Assembly: GCA_037074765.1 (NCBI GenBank)
Contig: JBAMDO010000182.1
Coordinates: forward strand, 1-64,000
From: Mansonella perstans
Taxonomy: Eukaryota; Nematoda; Chromadorea; Rhabditida; Onchocercidae
DNA: 64,000 bases
Reading direction: 5' to 3'
Shown: positions 14,901 through 26,922 of the stretch, piece by piece
How positions within the stretch are numbered: position 1 is the first letter of the stretch
Layout of the letters: each line of letters opens with the position of its first letter
Notes under the pieces: model-generated
Told to the model about the DNA's origin: nothing
Databases searched by the model: none
Seen by the model: only the letters and a program-made list of their open reading frames with translations
Program-made: the position numbers and the translations under genes

Positions 14901-17900
14901 AATCCAATTTTCTTGTTCATTGTGTTAAATTTTTCAAACATGAATTTGCATTAAAACTTTTCAGAAAGTTTCAAAAAAAGTTAATGCAAACTTTTTTTCT
15001 TTGAAAATGTAATACATTTTTTTGCTCGTGTTTGGCTATTTAATTAGTGATCTACATTTGTCAGTTTCTTTCATCTATCTGTGAATTTGCCTGAATTAGT
15101 TTTTCTTGGAATTATTTTTTTTCAAATAATTTAAACTTTTTTGCTAAATAAATGAGATACGTTTAAGAGTTATTTGTAGCAGTGAATATACTTTTCCAAA
15201 AGCTTTTAAAATTTTATCGCGAATGAGTTAAAATGACATTTTTTCTTTTAACCATTGTTGCAAAAATTAATTCCAGGAAAAATGTGATGAGCTAAAACCA
15301 GATATATTATTCCAAATGTTTTTCAATTAAGTAATTAATTATAGCTAAATTTCATTGCATTTTTTTTTCACTAATTGACTGAAATTCCTCAAAATTTCTT
15401 ACAGTTCGTTTTATCGCATAAAATTTTAAATTTTAATATAAAAAATCTCTTATTTCAATTTCGATTTTGCATATATGTCAGTTGTGGATTTAAAATATGC
15501 ATCGAATTAATTTCAAATTTCATAGCATTTGAAATGTATGTTTTCCTTTTATCCGACTGAATATAATTAATTATCAATTGAATGAATCTAAAATATCATG
15601 TAGAATGCATAGTTTGAAATTCCGATTTTCTTTTCCTTTTTTCTGATTAGCAGGAATGAAAAACTTAATTTACAGCTCAAATCCTAAAATCATAAATTTT
15701 ATTTTTGCAGTTATCATCATTTAATTTTTATTTGCAGGTATTTGCAGCATCAGCAATACGCGGCTTAAGGTTTTTTCAAATTCTGCGTATGCTACGTATA
15801 GATCGACGAGCAGGTACATGGAAATTACTAGGCTCTGTTATTTGGGCCCATCGTCAGGTTTAGCACATTTTTGCAAATTATTTGAAAATATTGCAAATGA
15901 TTTGAATTAATTTAATTTTTCTTTTTTGAAAAGTTAAATGCATTTGAATATTGAAATCTTTTTCATTCTGTTAAAAAGCATATTTGTTTGGTGTTAGAGG
16001 AAATAAGTGAAAATATATGCCGTAAATTGTATATCTACGTATAAGTAGGTATACAAATGAATAAAAATACCTTGCTACATTTGAGTTAATCAAGGTGTGT
16101 ACTATACTGAATGAAAATACCTTGCTACATTTTTTATACAAATGAATGAAAATACCTTGCTACATTTATTTAATCAATAGTATATATTATGATTAATATA
16201 TATCGCATATCTCCTAAATAATTATTTCAAAAATTAGCTCATTTCCAATCGTTTTGGAAATTTTAATGAAATAAATTAAAATGATAAATTTAAAGCAATT
16301 CTCCAATAATTGCACTTGAAAACTGTTGCTTTTATGTTTTAAAAATACTTTAGGAATTGCTCACAACTTTATATATTGGTTTCCTTGGACTTATCTTTTC
16401 ATCGTTTCTTGTTTATCTCTGTGAAAAGAGTACCAATGAAAAATATTCAACATTTGCAGATGCTCTTTGGTGGGGTGTGGTAAGTTGCTTATTTTATTTA
16501 AATTTCTTAATAGCTACATAAAATATGATTACGTTTTATCGCACTCAAAAATAACAAAACAATAAAATTTAATTTCACTAATTTTTTTGCCAATTTTCAT
16601 TCAATACCCTTAATTATTTCACTTTTCTTGTTACTGTTAATAAGCTAATTAATGGTATGAATGAAATTTTTCATTTATTAGTTGAAATTTGGACTATAAG
16701 TGAAGTGATTTTAGAAAAAAAAACAAAGTTTATTGACAGATAACTTTATCAACTGTTGGTTATGGCGATAAGACACCGGAAACATGGCCTGGTAAAATGA
16801 TTGCAGCTTTTTGCGCTCTTCTTGGCATTTCATTCTTTGCACTTCCTGCTGTACGTTTTTCTTTGTTTTCTTTTAATGTTTTTGAAATGTGCAAACATAA
16901 ATAACCATTTAAAATATACATTATACTCCAAGAAAGGAATAAAGGAATTATTGTAGTATTAGACAAGCGCAACTGTCTTTTAAAAAAAAGTTCCTGTGAA
17001 ATTATTTTTCATTATCGACTTTTTAATTAAATAAATATTCATAATTATAATTTATAACAAACATCATTATTTGAAGTAGTAAATTTTTCGATATACTTTT
17101 TTTTTGATTACAATTTATGTATTACTTACAAACAATAATAATAATAAATAAATCCTTATAATAAATTAAATATGAAGACTTTTCAATTAATTCATTAATG
17201 TTTTTGCAAAAATTTTTTGTAGGGTATTTTGGGTAGTGGATTTGCTTTGAAAGTACAACAGCATCAACGTCAAAAGCATTTAATTAGACGACGTGTACCA
17301 GCTGCGCGTTTAATTCAATGTATGTGGAGGCATTATGCTGCAACTCCGCAAAGTTGCTCAATAGCTACATGGCGTGTTTACTTGGCTGCAATAAAATCGC
17401 CAAAGTAATTAATTAAAATGTTATTTTTTCAGCGTTACTTTTTATTTTAGTTGGTTTTTTTGCAACTCATTTTTTTACTTCTTTATAACTAGTAAATTTA
17501 ATTTATTTGATATCAAATACTAGCATTATTGATTAGATATACTAATAATAAATGATAATAACTGAATTGATAGATAAAAAAGATGCTGAATAATACAGAG
17601 CGTATTTCTGTTAGCAAGTTTAATTAATAAAAAGTCTACATTTTCGTTATTAATAGTATTTGAGTGATTGACTGCATAACCAATTTCTGATTTGAAAGGA
17701 AAATTTACCGATAATCGATCATGATTTATTTTTATTTTTTTTCTTGTTAAAAAACATTCTTAGTAGAAATTTAATTGATAAGGTGTGCACATCTACATTT
17801 CTATTAGCAGTTTTGTATAATCGATTTCATATTCAATTTTTTGAGTTTTATTAACAGATTGTTTATTCTTATAATCGTTATCCAAAAAAAAGTGCTTTAA

Positions 17901-20900
17901 TTCTTACTCATTATATTGCTTTAAAATGTTTTCATTTCCGGTCACTATTTCTTGCAAATTGTACCACTTTTCTGCATGTTTTGTAAATTTTGCTAACATT
18001 TTCATTTCAAATTTCTTTCAGTTTATGATTTTCAAAAATTGTCAATTTGCATGTACAGTTATTTCAAACAATTTGGCTTTCAAAGAGTGATATTCAGTTT
18101 CCTTGCGAGACATATAAATTCCATAAAAGATCATTAAAAATAAGCTGGAAAAATTAAAAATGCGTTAAAAACAAATTTATTTTTGTCTTTGGATTTTTTT
18201 CTTTATACAGTAATTGCATGTAATGGTACTAATAATAAAGACACCTGGTTGTAATTAATTATAAATTGATATTCGTTCGCCGGTTTTATTTTTTAAATAT
18301 TTAGCATAAATGCAACATTGCTCGCTGTATTGCAAATTAGTGAGGAACACACAAAATTTTTTACATTTTATCAATGTCGGAGTATTTTGTGCAAAGAACA
18401 AACAAATGGATTAAATCATTCATTTTTTTAAGATAATATTCTATCACTAATATAATTCATTGTTTAAAGCAAATCATGATAACACTAACATATTATGTAT
18501 TTGACAATTTCCAAATTTCATTATCCTTTTCTGTTATGGTAGTATTTATCGAGATAAGATAATTAGGAGAAATCACAGAAAAAAAGAACAAATCAATCAA
18601 TAATTCACTCGAGAATTTATAATTCAGGAAAGTTGTTATTGTATTTAATTTTTGTTTCTTTTTTTGCATTTTTTTTTCCTAAATCTTTTCTTCAAAATAG
18701 TTACCATGGTTCGCTTTCGTAGTCCTCAGAATTCAGCAGAATTAATTGTGTATTTCTGGAAATACTTAAAAATTTGATTTTTTTCTAAAATAATTTGAAA
18801 AATTTTAATGATTTATTAAAATAGATTTTGGTAAAAATTTTAAACAATTTTTCCTAGCTTTTTTAATCTTTTATTTTGATAAGGAAGGATTAAGTGATAA
18901 TGAAAGAGATAAACTTAATTTTGTTCTGAACAGTGTAAGATTTACGTTGACATGGAGGAAATTAAATTTTATTGAAATGCAATAAATTCAATGACAACTA
19001 TACAACATTCGATGCAACAAAAATTATAAAAACTAAGCAACCTTATAATTTGAAAAAATCATTGCTAACTTCCTTTTAATGTTGAATTGAAACTAATCAA
19101 TTGTACAACTACTTCAATAATTTTTTTTTTATTTAATCTAAAAAAAAGTACAATTTTGCTTTTCATCTATAATAGGCTAGAAAGTTAATGAATTATTTTA
19201 TTTTATCAATAAATTTAAAAATTTTTACTTACAAGTTTAATATTTAATATATTGTAGCAGTCGTAGTGGTGGCAGTGGTAATGGTTATCAGCCAAGTTTG
19301 ATTAGTCGAATTCGACATAGCACGAAAAGACGTGGTGGATCAAATGTGATGAGCCCATCGGAAAGCACATTTGATCGTAGCGGTGGTGATACGGTAGAAT
19401 TGAGAAAAGTGAATGCATTGAATCAACGTGATGCAATGGTGCGAACATTAGCAGTACCACGGCAGAATGATGATATTAGGTGAGCATCTAATTATTATTT
19501 GTAATTTTCTCGCGATTTTGTAAAAACTTAAAACAGATATTTATCGTATTTGAATAATTTCAATTTAAAATATTTCAGTTTTATATCAACCTCAGACTAT
19601 AGCGAAGTAGAAAGTCTTGGCACTTTGGGTTTTAGTTTGAGTGGTTGGAAAGCAAAAGGTCGAAGTAGTACAAATTCTGGATATAAGAAAGGTCATGATG
19701 ATTCATCTGGAGGAAGCAGAATGTTTAACACTACCACATTACTTGGCACTGCTGACATCGGTTAGATTTTTCATTTAATCCTTAAAATTTGTCATTAATT
19801 ATCATGCTTGCTAATGATAATTTCATTCTTTCGTTTCTCAATTTAAGAAGCTTGTAGAAGTTTGCAATTTTTTCGTTTATCAGTTGATTTTTACCTCCGC
19901 TTATCAACCATTGTTTGTATTTTTAACTTATCTTAAATACCCAAAGATTGAATGAATGGTCAAGTGCACAAGTTTTTCCATGATTATGAGTGGCGCACCT
20001 TCAATAATATCTTTCAATAAGTCGTATTTAACTTCCAGTAATCGGTAATTCCACTTTTCATTCTAAATGAAATCAATCTCCTTTGTTTCGTAACGCAGTC
20101 CTTACTCTTATCAGCAACTTCTTTCCTGATGTCGTCAGTGAATTGTCCTCGGTGCTTTGCAAGCTTTTTGAAATTTGAACAAATAAAATTCGTTGAATGT
20201 GCTTTTTGACATCAAGCTTAATCAATTAATCCTTTGTACTTTATGAATCTCTTCCAAACTTCACTGAATTTATCCTTTTCAAATCAACGCGAAAATATTC
20301 TGAGAATGTACCTTAGTATGAAATAGCAAATTTCAACGATATATTAATTTGGCCAAAGAGATATTTGAGCTTTATGATTACGATTTTTATTTCGCTTCCA
20401 TATTGTCATAATCATAAAAAATAATCGATACATTATCATTGTTGCATTTCAAATAATGATTTTAGTGCCAGTTATTTCTTCCTTATTCTGTCTAGTTCTT
20501 TTTTTTTTCATTTATTATTTATCAATTTTTTCTCCTACAAATATCCTTCACAATTTGCTATTCTTACTGCTTTTTCACTTTGTCTGTGTGAGTATTGATG
20601 TGTGTTAGCATTGCTTTGCTTCTTCAGAACATCTACAATCATCAGGAGATACTGAATCAATGGAACCCTGTCAATCCATTTCACTATTCAAATATTTGAC
20701 GAAAGAGGATGGTGATTATATGATGGGTGATTATAATTTGGTAATGGCACCGCTTTATCACTGGTGGGAAAAGATGCAACAAAAATATCGGGAATCAGAT
20801 GAACGTGAAGAAACGGAACATACAATGTGGGATCATTTAGGCTCCTGCGCATCAGTAACAAGATCTCGTCGTCTACGTCGAGAACCTCATGTTGAACTCT

Positions 20901-23085
20901 ACAATATTGGTACTTTAATATAATTCACCAAATAACAATCACTTATTTTTCTTTCATTGCTACTAATAGCATGCTTGCATGCATGAATGCATGTATTTCA
21001 CCTTTCACTTATTTCTTATTCTCGATTAAATTGAAATCACTTATTTCAAGTATTTTGTTCTTCATTTGAATCATCCAATTTCTCAAAATGCTGATAATTT
21101 GAATTTTATGTTCTTTTGTTCAATTTTTATGAGTCGATAATAAAGCTGTGATCATTTATGAATAGCATGTTGCATCGTTCAATTCTTTTTTTCTTGAATA
21201 ACAAAAGTGCATCCTGGTATTATTTTCCGGAATAATGCTTCTATTGTTCAATAAGGCTTCATATTTTACATTTATTGTTAAAGTTTTCTCTTCATTTTTT
21301 GCATTTATTGTTAAAGTTTTCTATCTCCAGCACATATCTTTCAAGTTTTTTATAATATTGTTGACAGTTATAAATTTAACTTACATAATAATTCAGATGA
21401 TGATTCACCGTCATTACAACCGAAATCGATGGACGAGTTTACTCCATCACTTAAAAATGTCATACGAGCTATTCGCCGCATACAACTTCTCGTTGCAAGG
21501 CGTAAATTTAAAGAAGCTTTGAAACCATATGATGTCAAAGATGTAATTGAGCAATATTCTGCTGGGCATGTTGATTTACAAGCACGTGTTAAACATGTGC
21601 AGCAAAGGTTATCATTATATTGTTAATCTTCAACTAATTTTTCTTCTGCAGTTTCATTAAACCGTTGAATTATTCGAATGATAAAATACAATTAATTTGC
21701 GCAAAATTCTTGCTTTAATAAAATTCCTTGTAGCATTTTTCACTGATTCAAAGATTTATTTAGAAGTAAAGAAGTAAATTTTACAGTTTAATAGAAACTC
21801 TTTTAGGTTAGATCAAATTGTCGGAAAACCAAAAGATGAAGTGAAAGTGTCTTTAACACATCGCGTAATTGTCATGGAAATGCAGGTATATATATATATA
21901 TGTCATGCAAATTATCTCTCTTTATTCTGTTTTTAAGTAATGAGGCAACTTGAACATAATATATTGCTTCGGATTGTGAACTTTTCCGTCGTTTTATCGA
22001 TCATTTTTCAACAGTCTTTTAATGTCTTTTTTTTTAATTTGAAATTTAGTGTTTTTAAACTATTTGATGGATGATACATATAAAACTGAAAGGAAGTTGC
22101 AGCAATGATGCATTTCAGTTGTTTGTTACAGATGCAAAAAATTGACAAAAAATTGGATCTGTTGCTTGAAATATTTCTGGCGAATAAGAATCAAAAGAAG
22201 CTGCTAGGTGACTATTCACTTGCATTAGGAATTCCGAATTCAGCTCCGCAGCGCATTATAACCAATTCTGAAGCTGATACATCTTCCACAACCAAGTAAT
22301 ATTTACACCAATAGCTAGTCTCATTTAGTATACAATTGTTAGCCTAAATTCGTTATATAAAAAAAATTTTTGTCTGGGTCTATTGTCTTTCATTATGAGA
22401 AAAAAAAAAAAAGAAAAAAGAACTTTAAGAGAAATCATTATCGATTTACAGGCATGACAATTCAGCTCCACAATGTACCAAGGTACCCTCAAATGACATG
22501 GATCAGTTTGATGAAGACGGCAGGCAGTTTCAGCCAAATTTTTCCATTAATTTAGATGCTAGTCTTTCGAGTATGCTGCTCAATCTAATTGTTTTAATTT
22601 TGCATGTGTGAAATGAACGAATATACTAAACTTTTAAAATTACCAAAAAAAAAACTTTTTTCGTTCCATAGTGAACATATAAGTTTTGATAAAAGTGATG
22701 AAATTTCTACCCGTTTTTACTGTGCATAATTATTATACTGTATATTTAAGATGAGCGAGATATCTTCGAAAATGTGTTGAAATAATTTAACATTTTTGTC
22801 ATACAGTGTATAACTTGTAAAATGATAACTTTATCATTCACTGGTATAACTTATAAGCGAATACTTGAAATAAATTTTAATTTTTAAGAAAATTTCGATG
22901 AAAATTCATTGAATATGGGATCTGCTCGAACACAGTTCTGGACACCACAGGATACACCGAATGGAATCAATCAAACCTCAACTGTATTACTACATCATAT
23001 CGATAGCAATGAATCGGAACCGCTGTTAAATAGTCCGAAGGTTGAGGCAGAAGAATCGATTAATACACGTATTGATTTCTTGTAA
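8919..23085 (+). CDS. kqt: KCNQ/KQT-family voltage-gated potassium channel alpha subunit
   Basis: Exons: 8919-9206, 11186-11346, 12031-12121, 12663-12789, 13221-13276, 15738-15857, 16354-16479, 16740-16850, 17223-17404, 19261-19479, 19579-19760, 20628-20909, 21397-21607, 21807-21885, 22132-22295, 22452-22570, 22889-23085; all phases agree, giving 904 codons plus TAA. The acidic/Gln-rich N-terminus lacks a Met, so an upstream exon is missing. Residues 138-142 are ERPRG before S1. S4 (about 242-270) has the KCNQ pattern R-x2-R-x2-Q-x2-R-x2-R-x2-R. The filter region is TLSTVGYGD (325-333) and the S6 hinge FFALPAG (355-361). Helix A has an IQ-type calmodulin site (391-396), helix B is in exon 13, and helices C/D end in [13 protein letters not shown]. 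Family knowledge: tetrameric, PIP2- and calmodulin-dependent M/IKs-type K+ current at the plasma membrane. S5 ([10 protein letters not shown]) is more like KCNQ1 than KCNQ2-5. Which Caenorhabditis kqt paralogue it matches is undecided. Confidence 0.95.
12457..12520. repeat. 30-bp tandem duplication in a channel intron
   Basis: Two adjacent copies of AAAATTTAATTATCGATAAATATGG(C/T)GACT differing at about two positions, in the intron between the S1 and S2 exons. Confidence 0.8.
12827..12850. repeat. (AAT)n microsatellite
   Basis: About eight AAT/ATA trinucleotide repeats just after the S2 exon of the channel gene. Confidence 0.85.
16043..16172. repeat. three copies of a ~30-bp intronic repeat
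   Basis: Three spaced copies of AATGAAAATACCTTGCTACATTT (first copy AATAAAAATACC...), separated by short AT-rich linkers, lie in the intron between the S4 and S5 exons. Confidence 0.85.
19255..19260 (+). promoter_or_regulatory. tandem (NAGNAG) splice acceptor of channel exon 10
   Basis: The intron ends TAGCAG. Using the first AG adds AGT (Ser) relative to the second, and both keep the frame (the split codon is Asn either way). Such acceptors often give mRNAs differing by one residue, here at the start of the linker between calmodulin-binding helices A and B. Confidence 0.5.
21255..21321. repeat. duplicated ~38-bp intronic segment
   Basis: CATTTATTGTTAAAGTTTTCT occurs twice about 41 bp apart in the intron before the helix B exon of the channel gene. 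Confidence 0.8.
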
Positions 23086-23744
23086 ATTCTCATAATTTCG
23101 TAGTTTATCAGCATATCAAATTGTTAAAATAATTCCATCAAATGACTATCACACTCCAAATATTTCAAATATTATTTCATTTTTATTGGGGTCGCAATCG
23201 ATTTTTATCACAATTTGCTCACAACATCGCTCTTTTTTTTCAATTATTAAAAAAGAAGTTATAAAAAAAAGATATTTGTATCCAATTTGTATCATTTCAT
23301 TTCGTTTGCGTCCCTCGGTCTTGCTCATCTCAAAATTTTCAATATTCTATTTGTCTCTCATTAATAAATTATTAATTTTATATTTTGGTGCTTTCAAACA
23401 ATTTTTACACATTATTTACTTTTTGATTTGTAAATTTCGCTAAAATTAGTAGATTTAATAGAAAAAAAAAACATAAGAAGAGAAAAAATATTACACCTAA
23501 ATAAATAACACAGATACAAAAATCCATATCTGTATTGCATACAGAAAGTGTTGCCACGTTTATAACGACAGTTGTTAGTTGAAAAAATTTTTGTTTATAT
23601 TCATTCAAATATAAAATATTTAGCAATTTTATCCTCTTATTGTGAATTGTATAAATGCTATTTAACCATTTAGCAATGTCAAATTTTACGTCTCAGACTG
23701 CCTAATTGAATCTCATTTGATATGAAATGCAGTAAAGAAAAGAA
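23086..23744. other. channel 3' UTR and downstream AT-rich DNA
   Basis: After the channel stop codon there is only AT-rich sequence. An AATAAA at 23363-23368 is a plausible polyadenylation signal about 280 nt past the stop. The open frames at 23186-23443 (+) and 23405-23626 (-) show no family features. Confidence 0.45.
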
Positions 23745-24000
23745 ACTAGTCGATTATCTTACCGTGGTCGATCATCTTACCCATTATCTTATCGTATTCT
23801 AATAAATTCACGAAACTCGATTTACCTTATCGTATTTTTAATCGACTATCTTACCGATTATATTACGGTAGTGGACTATTTTACATATTCTAGTGATTTC
23901 ATAAAGCTCGATTTATCTTATCTTATATTTTTAATCGGTCATCTTACCGATTATCTTACCGTAATTAATTATTTTACTATATTTTCAATAAATTCACAAC
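23745..24000. repeat. ~93-bp tandem repeat with CGATTATCTTACCG core
   Basis: About 2.7 degenerate copies of a ~93-bp unit. Each begins with two or three short subrepeats (ATCGACTATCTTACCGATTAT), then an AATAAATTCACGAAACTCG-like part and TTATCTTATC. The CGATNATCTTACC words recur many times within and between units, so the array has nested periodicity. Confidence 0.75.
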
Positions 24001-25419
24001 TTTTAAGATAGAAATTTATTAGAAGCAAAAAAAAAAAGAAATAAAAAACAAGAAATTAGAGCAATATTTTTTTTTTATGATGCTCTAATGAATTCTGTGT
24101 GCCATTGGTATAAATAATACACAAATATTTGTGTATATTTTTAATTAATTTCTATAAATTTCAAATATTCAAATACAAATAAAAATAATGGCAATTTCAT
24201 AATATTCTGAAGTGAACGGGTTTGCAATTTGTCATTTAATTATTTATTTACATTCTATTTCTTTGTTTTATTTTACTTCATGTATTATAATTATGAAATA
24301 GCTGAAGTTCTCTTGCTGATCAGTTGATGTTGAATTTCACTCACATCTAATGAAACTTTCCAATTAATTGTAAGTAAATGTGATTGAAATGCAGAATGGT
24401 ATAAGTCTGTATATATTCCAAAATAATAATGTCGATTTTTTTTTTTCACCCTTTCTTAATAAACATGCAAAGAATAATTTTTCTGTGTTGTTTAAAATTA
24501 TTTACTACTTATTTTTTGCTTTAAAACTATGGTAATTATTTAGGCTAATTGATAAAAACGCTATTTTAATAAAACAATCTAATAATACAAATAATGGAAA
24601 TAGAAAAAAAGAGAGAAAGAGAGGTTAAAATCTTTAACCTTTCATTGTGAATTGTTCGATGCTGGAAGCAGAAAATAAGTACATGTAGTAGGAAGGACGA
24701 CATAAATTAAATACAAAATGTTTGAAAAATCTACTGAACTGTATTTCGAGAATTTCAGGCATTTATTATTTGCTTAGAAATGCAACAATTGATATATGCA
24801 TGGCGAAAATATTTGAGAAATAACGGATGGTAAATTCAGGTAACATTAACTTTCTGCAATATTTTGTGGGAATTTTTTAGGAAAAAAGAAAATTGAGCAA
24901 ATATAACGATGATTTTTTCTCAGACAGTTTTTCAGATCAATGCTATTTCGCATTATTGATTGTTAAAAGTGTTTTTTCTTTTATTAGAAAAAAAATGAAA
25001 ATTAAAGGTGATAAATTATAACTTCAGTCTGCAAGGAAGTAGTAAATTTTTTCTTATTTAATTACTCGGTTAATTAATTGACTGATCACTACTTCAGCAG
25101 TAATCTTAACATTTGCACTGAACTATATTGAAAATTTTAAATTAACAATAGTTTGAATGAAAAAAAAATGGAAAAATTATTCTTTTTTCATGAAAACTTG
25201 ATTTTCTGATGCCGCTGATGCAAAAAATGATATTACAAAAGTGTTTAATAGTAGGATTTAATATTATCGATTGCTCTTCGTATCCTCAGTTGTGATGTTG
25301 TATGCCTGTTTTTCTTATGGATATCTTGTCGCTTATATGCTTTTGCTGAGATTTCGAACCGTGTTAGCAGTAGAACATACTTTCGTTGAGTTTCCCATGC
25401 CTAACAGGCCTTAACAGAA
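24001..25419. other. noncoding stretch, nothing recognised
   Basis: AT-rich to about 25,250 and then more GC-balanced. No reading frame, RNA gene or repeat could be supported. Confidence 0.5.
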
Positions 25420-25760
25420 ATGTCAAACAAAGTGTACCCATCAGCGAAATTTCGGACTCATCCCAGAAGGAAGAAAAGTTTGACTCGAAAAACCAGCTCG
25501 TTTGGCGATAAAACATCTAAAAAAAATAAAACAAAAGAAAGCTAAAATCTACGACCCGAGGATTTCGCTACCATCTAAGCTCGATAGGTTCTAGCAGACG
25601 AACTTCAATAGTAAAGGATGGAACCAGTTCCGTGTACGCTACGTCTCAGCTAAACAAATTCACTATGGGAACTCGAAAATCCACTCACAGTCTCGTAATA
25701 AAGGACGACGCTATCAGAAGGCGCCATTATCACTGGATTTTCCAAACGCTGTGCTTACCC
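25420..25760 (+). pseudogene. frameshifted Ser/Arg/Lys-rich reading frame of unknown family
   Basis: An ATG at 25420 opens a 41-codon basic frame (MSNKVYPSAKFRTHPRRKK...) to TAA at 25543. An overlapping shifted frame runs open for about 70 codons, with phrases GSSRRTSIVKDGTSSVYATS and KDDAIRRRHYHWIFQ, to TAA near 25,760. Codon content here is far less AT-driven than in neighbouring noncoding DNA, which suggests former coding sequence with a frame shift between the two parts. No splice pair joins them convincingly. The opposite strand is also partly open (TVSGFSSSHSEF with stops), so strand assignment is uncertain. Family not recognised. Confidence 0.3.
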
Positions 25761-26073
25761 TAAGCATCCTTTTTCACTAAGCATTCTTTTTCAGGCTTCA
25801 AAGTTCCCTACAGCCCATTCATGAAAGATTATGATCTTTCTACAGGAACTTTTCGAGTTAGGCAATGCAGATCGATACAGAGTTATAGCGAATATATACT
25901 GAAGAGAATAGTATTTTCTTGTTTTGTAATGGAACGTCTAAGGAAATAATAAGATCATCCTATTAACGTATTTATCAAGTTTGGAAGCCATGGAGTTATT
26001 GATCAGCCAATCCCTGAGAGGTGCCTTTCAATTTTGGGTTTATTTAGCAAATGTGCAACGGGTACCAAATACA

Positions 26074-26530
26074 TTATGGCGGGCTTTGTCGTAAATATGA
26101 AGTTTGCTGGAGCAACATGTCGATGTTGAGTTGTGACAGTACCTGGGTAATTAGAGCGGAACAAAACTCATGACTCCCACGGTTTGCTGTATCAAGCATA
26201 GTTCCGATGTTCCGAAACGCAAGTGTAAATCTGCAGATACGTTTGGAGACATCTCTTAAATTGACAGGAAAACTCCCATTCGCATTAGCTAACAACTCTG
26301 TGAAGAATGCAAAAGAGCTCTGTTAGGTTATCTTTGCAGTAAACAGCACCCTCCTTAAAAAAGATTGCTTGACCATTAAAAATGTTGCCGAACAAAACTG
26401 TTACCTTCAGGTCAATCTCGAATGAGTTGGGTCCAGCTTTCAATGCAACCATTTCATCCCTTGCCTCTCATTGCAGGGCTATGAGTGAATTGTTTTCTTC
26501 GGCTTTCACAACGAGCTTTTTTTTAGGTAA
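26074..26530 (-). pseudogene. decayed I-BAR/IMD-domain-like (MIM/IRSp53-type) gene fragment
   Basis: On the minus strand a frame with one internal TGA (EARDEMVALKAGPNSFEIDL...) runs to TAA. An acceptor-like CTTCACAG then joins in phase to a 73-codon frame ending at 26074. The segment ANANGSFPV followed about 14 residues later by AFRNIGTMLDTANRGSHEF-C-SAL resembles the IMD of MIM/MTSS1 (GSYPV ... AFQKVADMATNTRGGTREIG-SAL), with 8 of 23 ungapped matches by eye. IMD proteins bend membranes and bind actin. The internal stop, a ~13-residue deletion against MIM and the lack of continuation mark it as a relic, or possibly one exon of a divergent gene. The family call is tentative. Confidence 0.33.
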
Positions 26531-26564
26531 AGCACAGCTGTTACAAAGCTTGTAAAAAAAGATT

Positions 26565-26867
26565 TTGCTTCTTAATGTTGAAGTTCATTGCAAGGGCCTA
26601 GAGAGCTTGGATGGTGCAAGCGAAATCCTCAGATCATTAGTTTTACCTTTTTTGTTTTATTTTTTTTCTTGTATAGATAGTTTATCGAACCGTCCGGGCT
26701 TGGAGGAAAAGTTAATTGACTGTGGACACACTTTGTCTAGCCTACTGCAAACACATGCCACTGCTAGCATAGCTCACAACTTCAAAAGTGCGCAAAAGAT
26801 GTTCATTGGATCAGAAATAGTACTGAAGGTCAGATATGTTCTTTTTAAATGTTTATGGCAATACTGA
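26565..26867 (+). other. open frame of unknown nature downstream of the serpin
   Basis: A 100-codon frame whose middle part (GLEEKLIDCGHTLSSLLQTH...) looks helical and codon-balanced. A poly-T stretch interrupts the first half, and no initiator context or splice sites were found. The antisense frame is also partly open. It may belong to the decayed gene pocket at 25.4-26.5 kb. Confidence 0.2.
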
Positions 26868-26922
26868 AAATTGCAACCTAACGGTGAAGGCAAGAATTCG
26901 CAAACATACAATGTTTTGATAT

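Noticed and set aside
16760..16972. 70-codon minus-strand frame
   Set aside because: Antisense shadow of the channel pore exon and adjacent intron.
23186..23626. Overlapping frames downstream of the channel gene
   Set aside because: They lie in the probable 3' UTR, AT-driven, with no homology.
26010..26030. TCCCTGAGA resembling a lin-4/miR-125 seed
   Set aside because: Only nine bases match, with no flanking hairpin.
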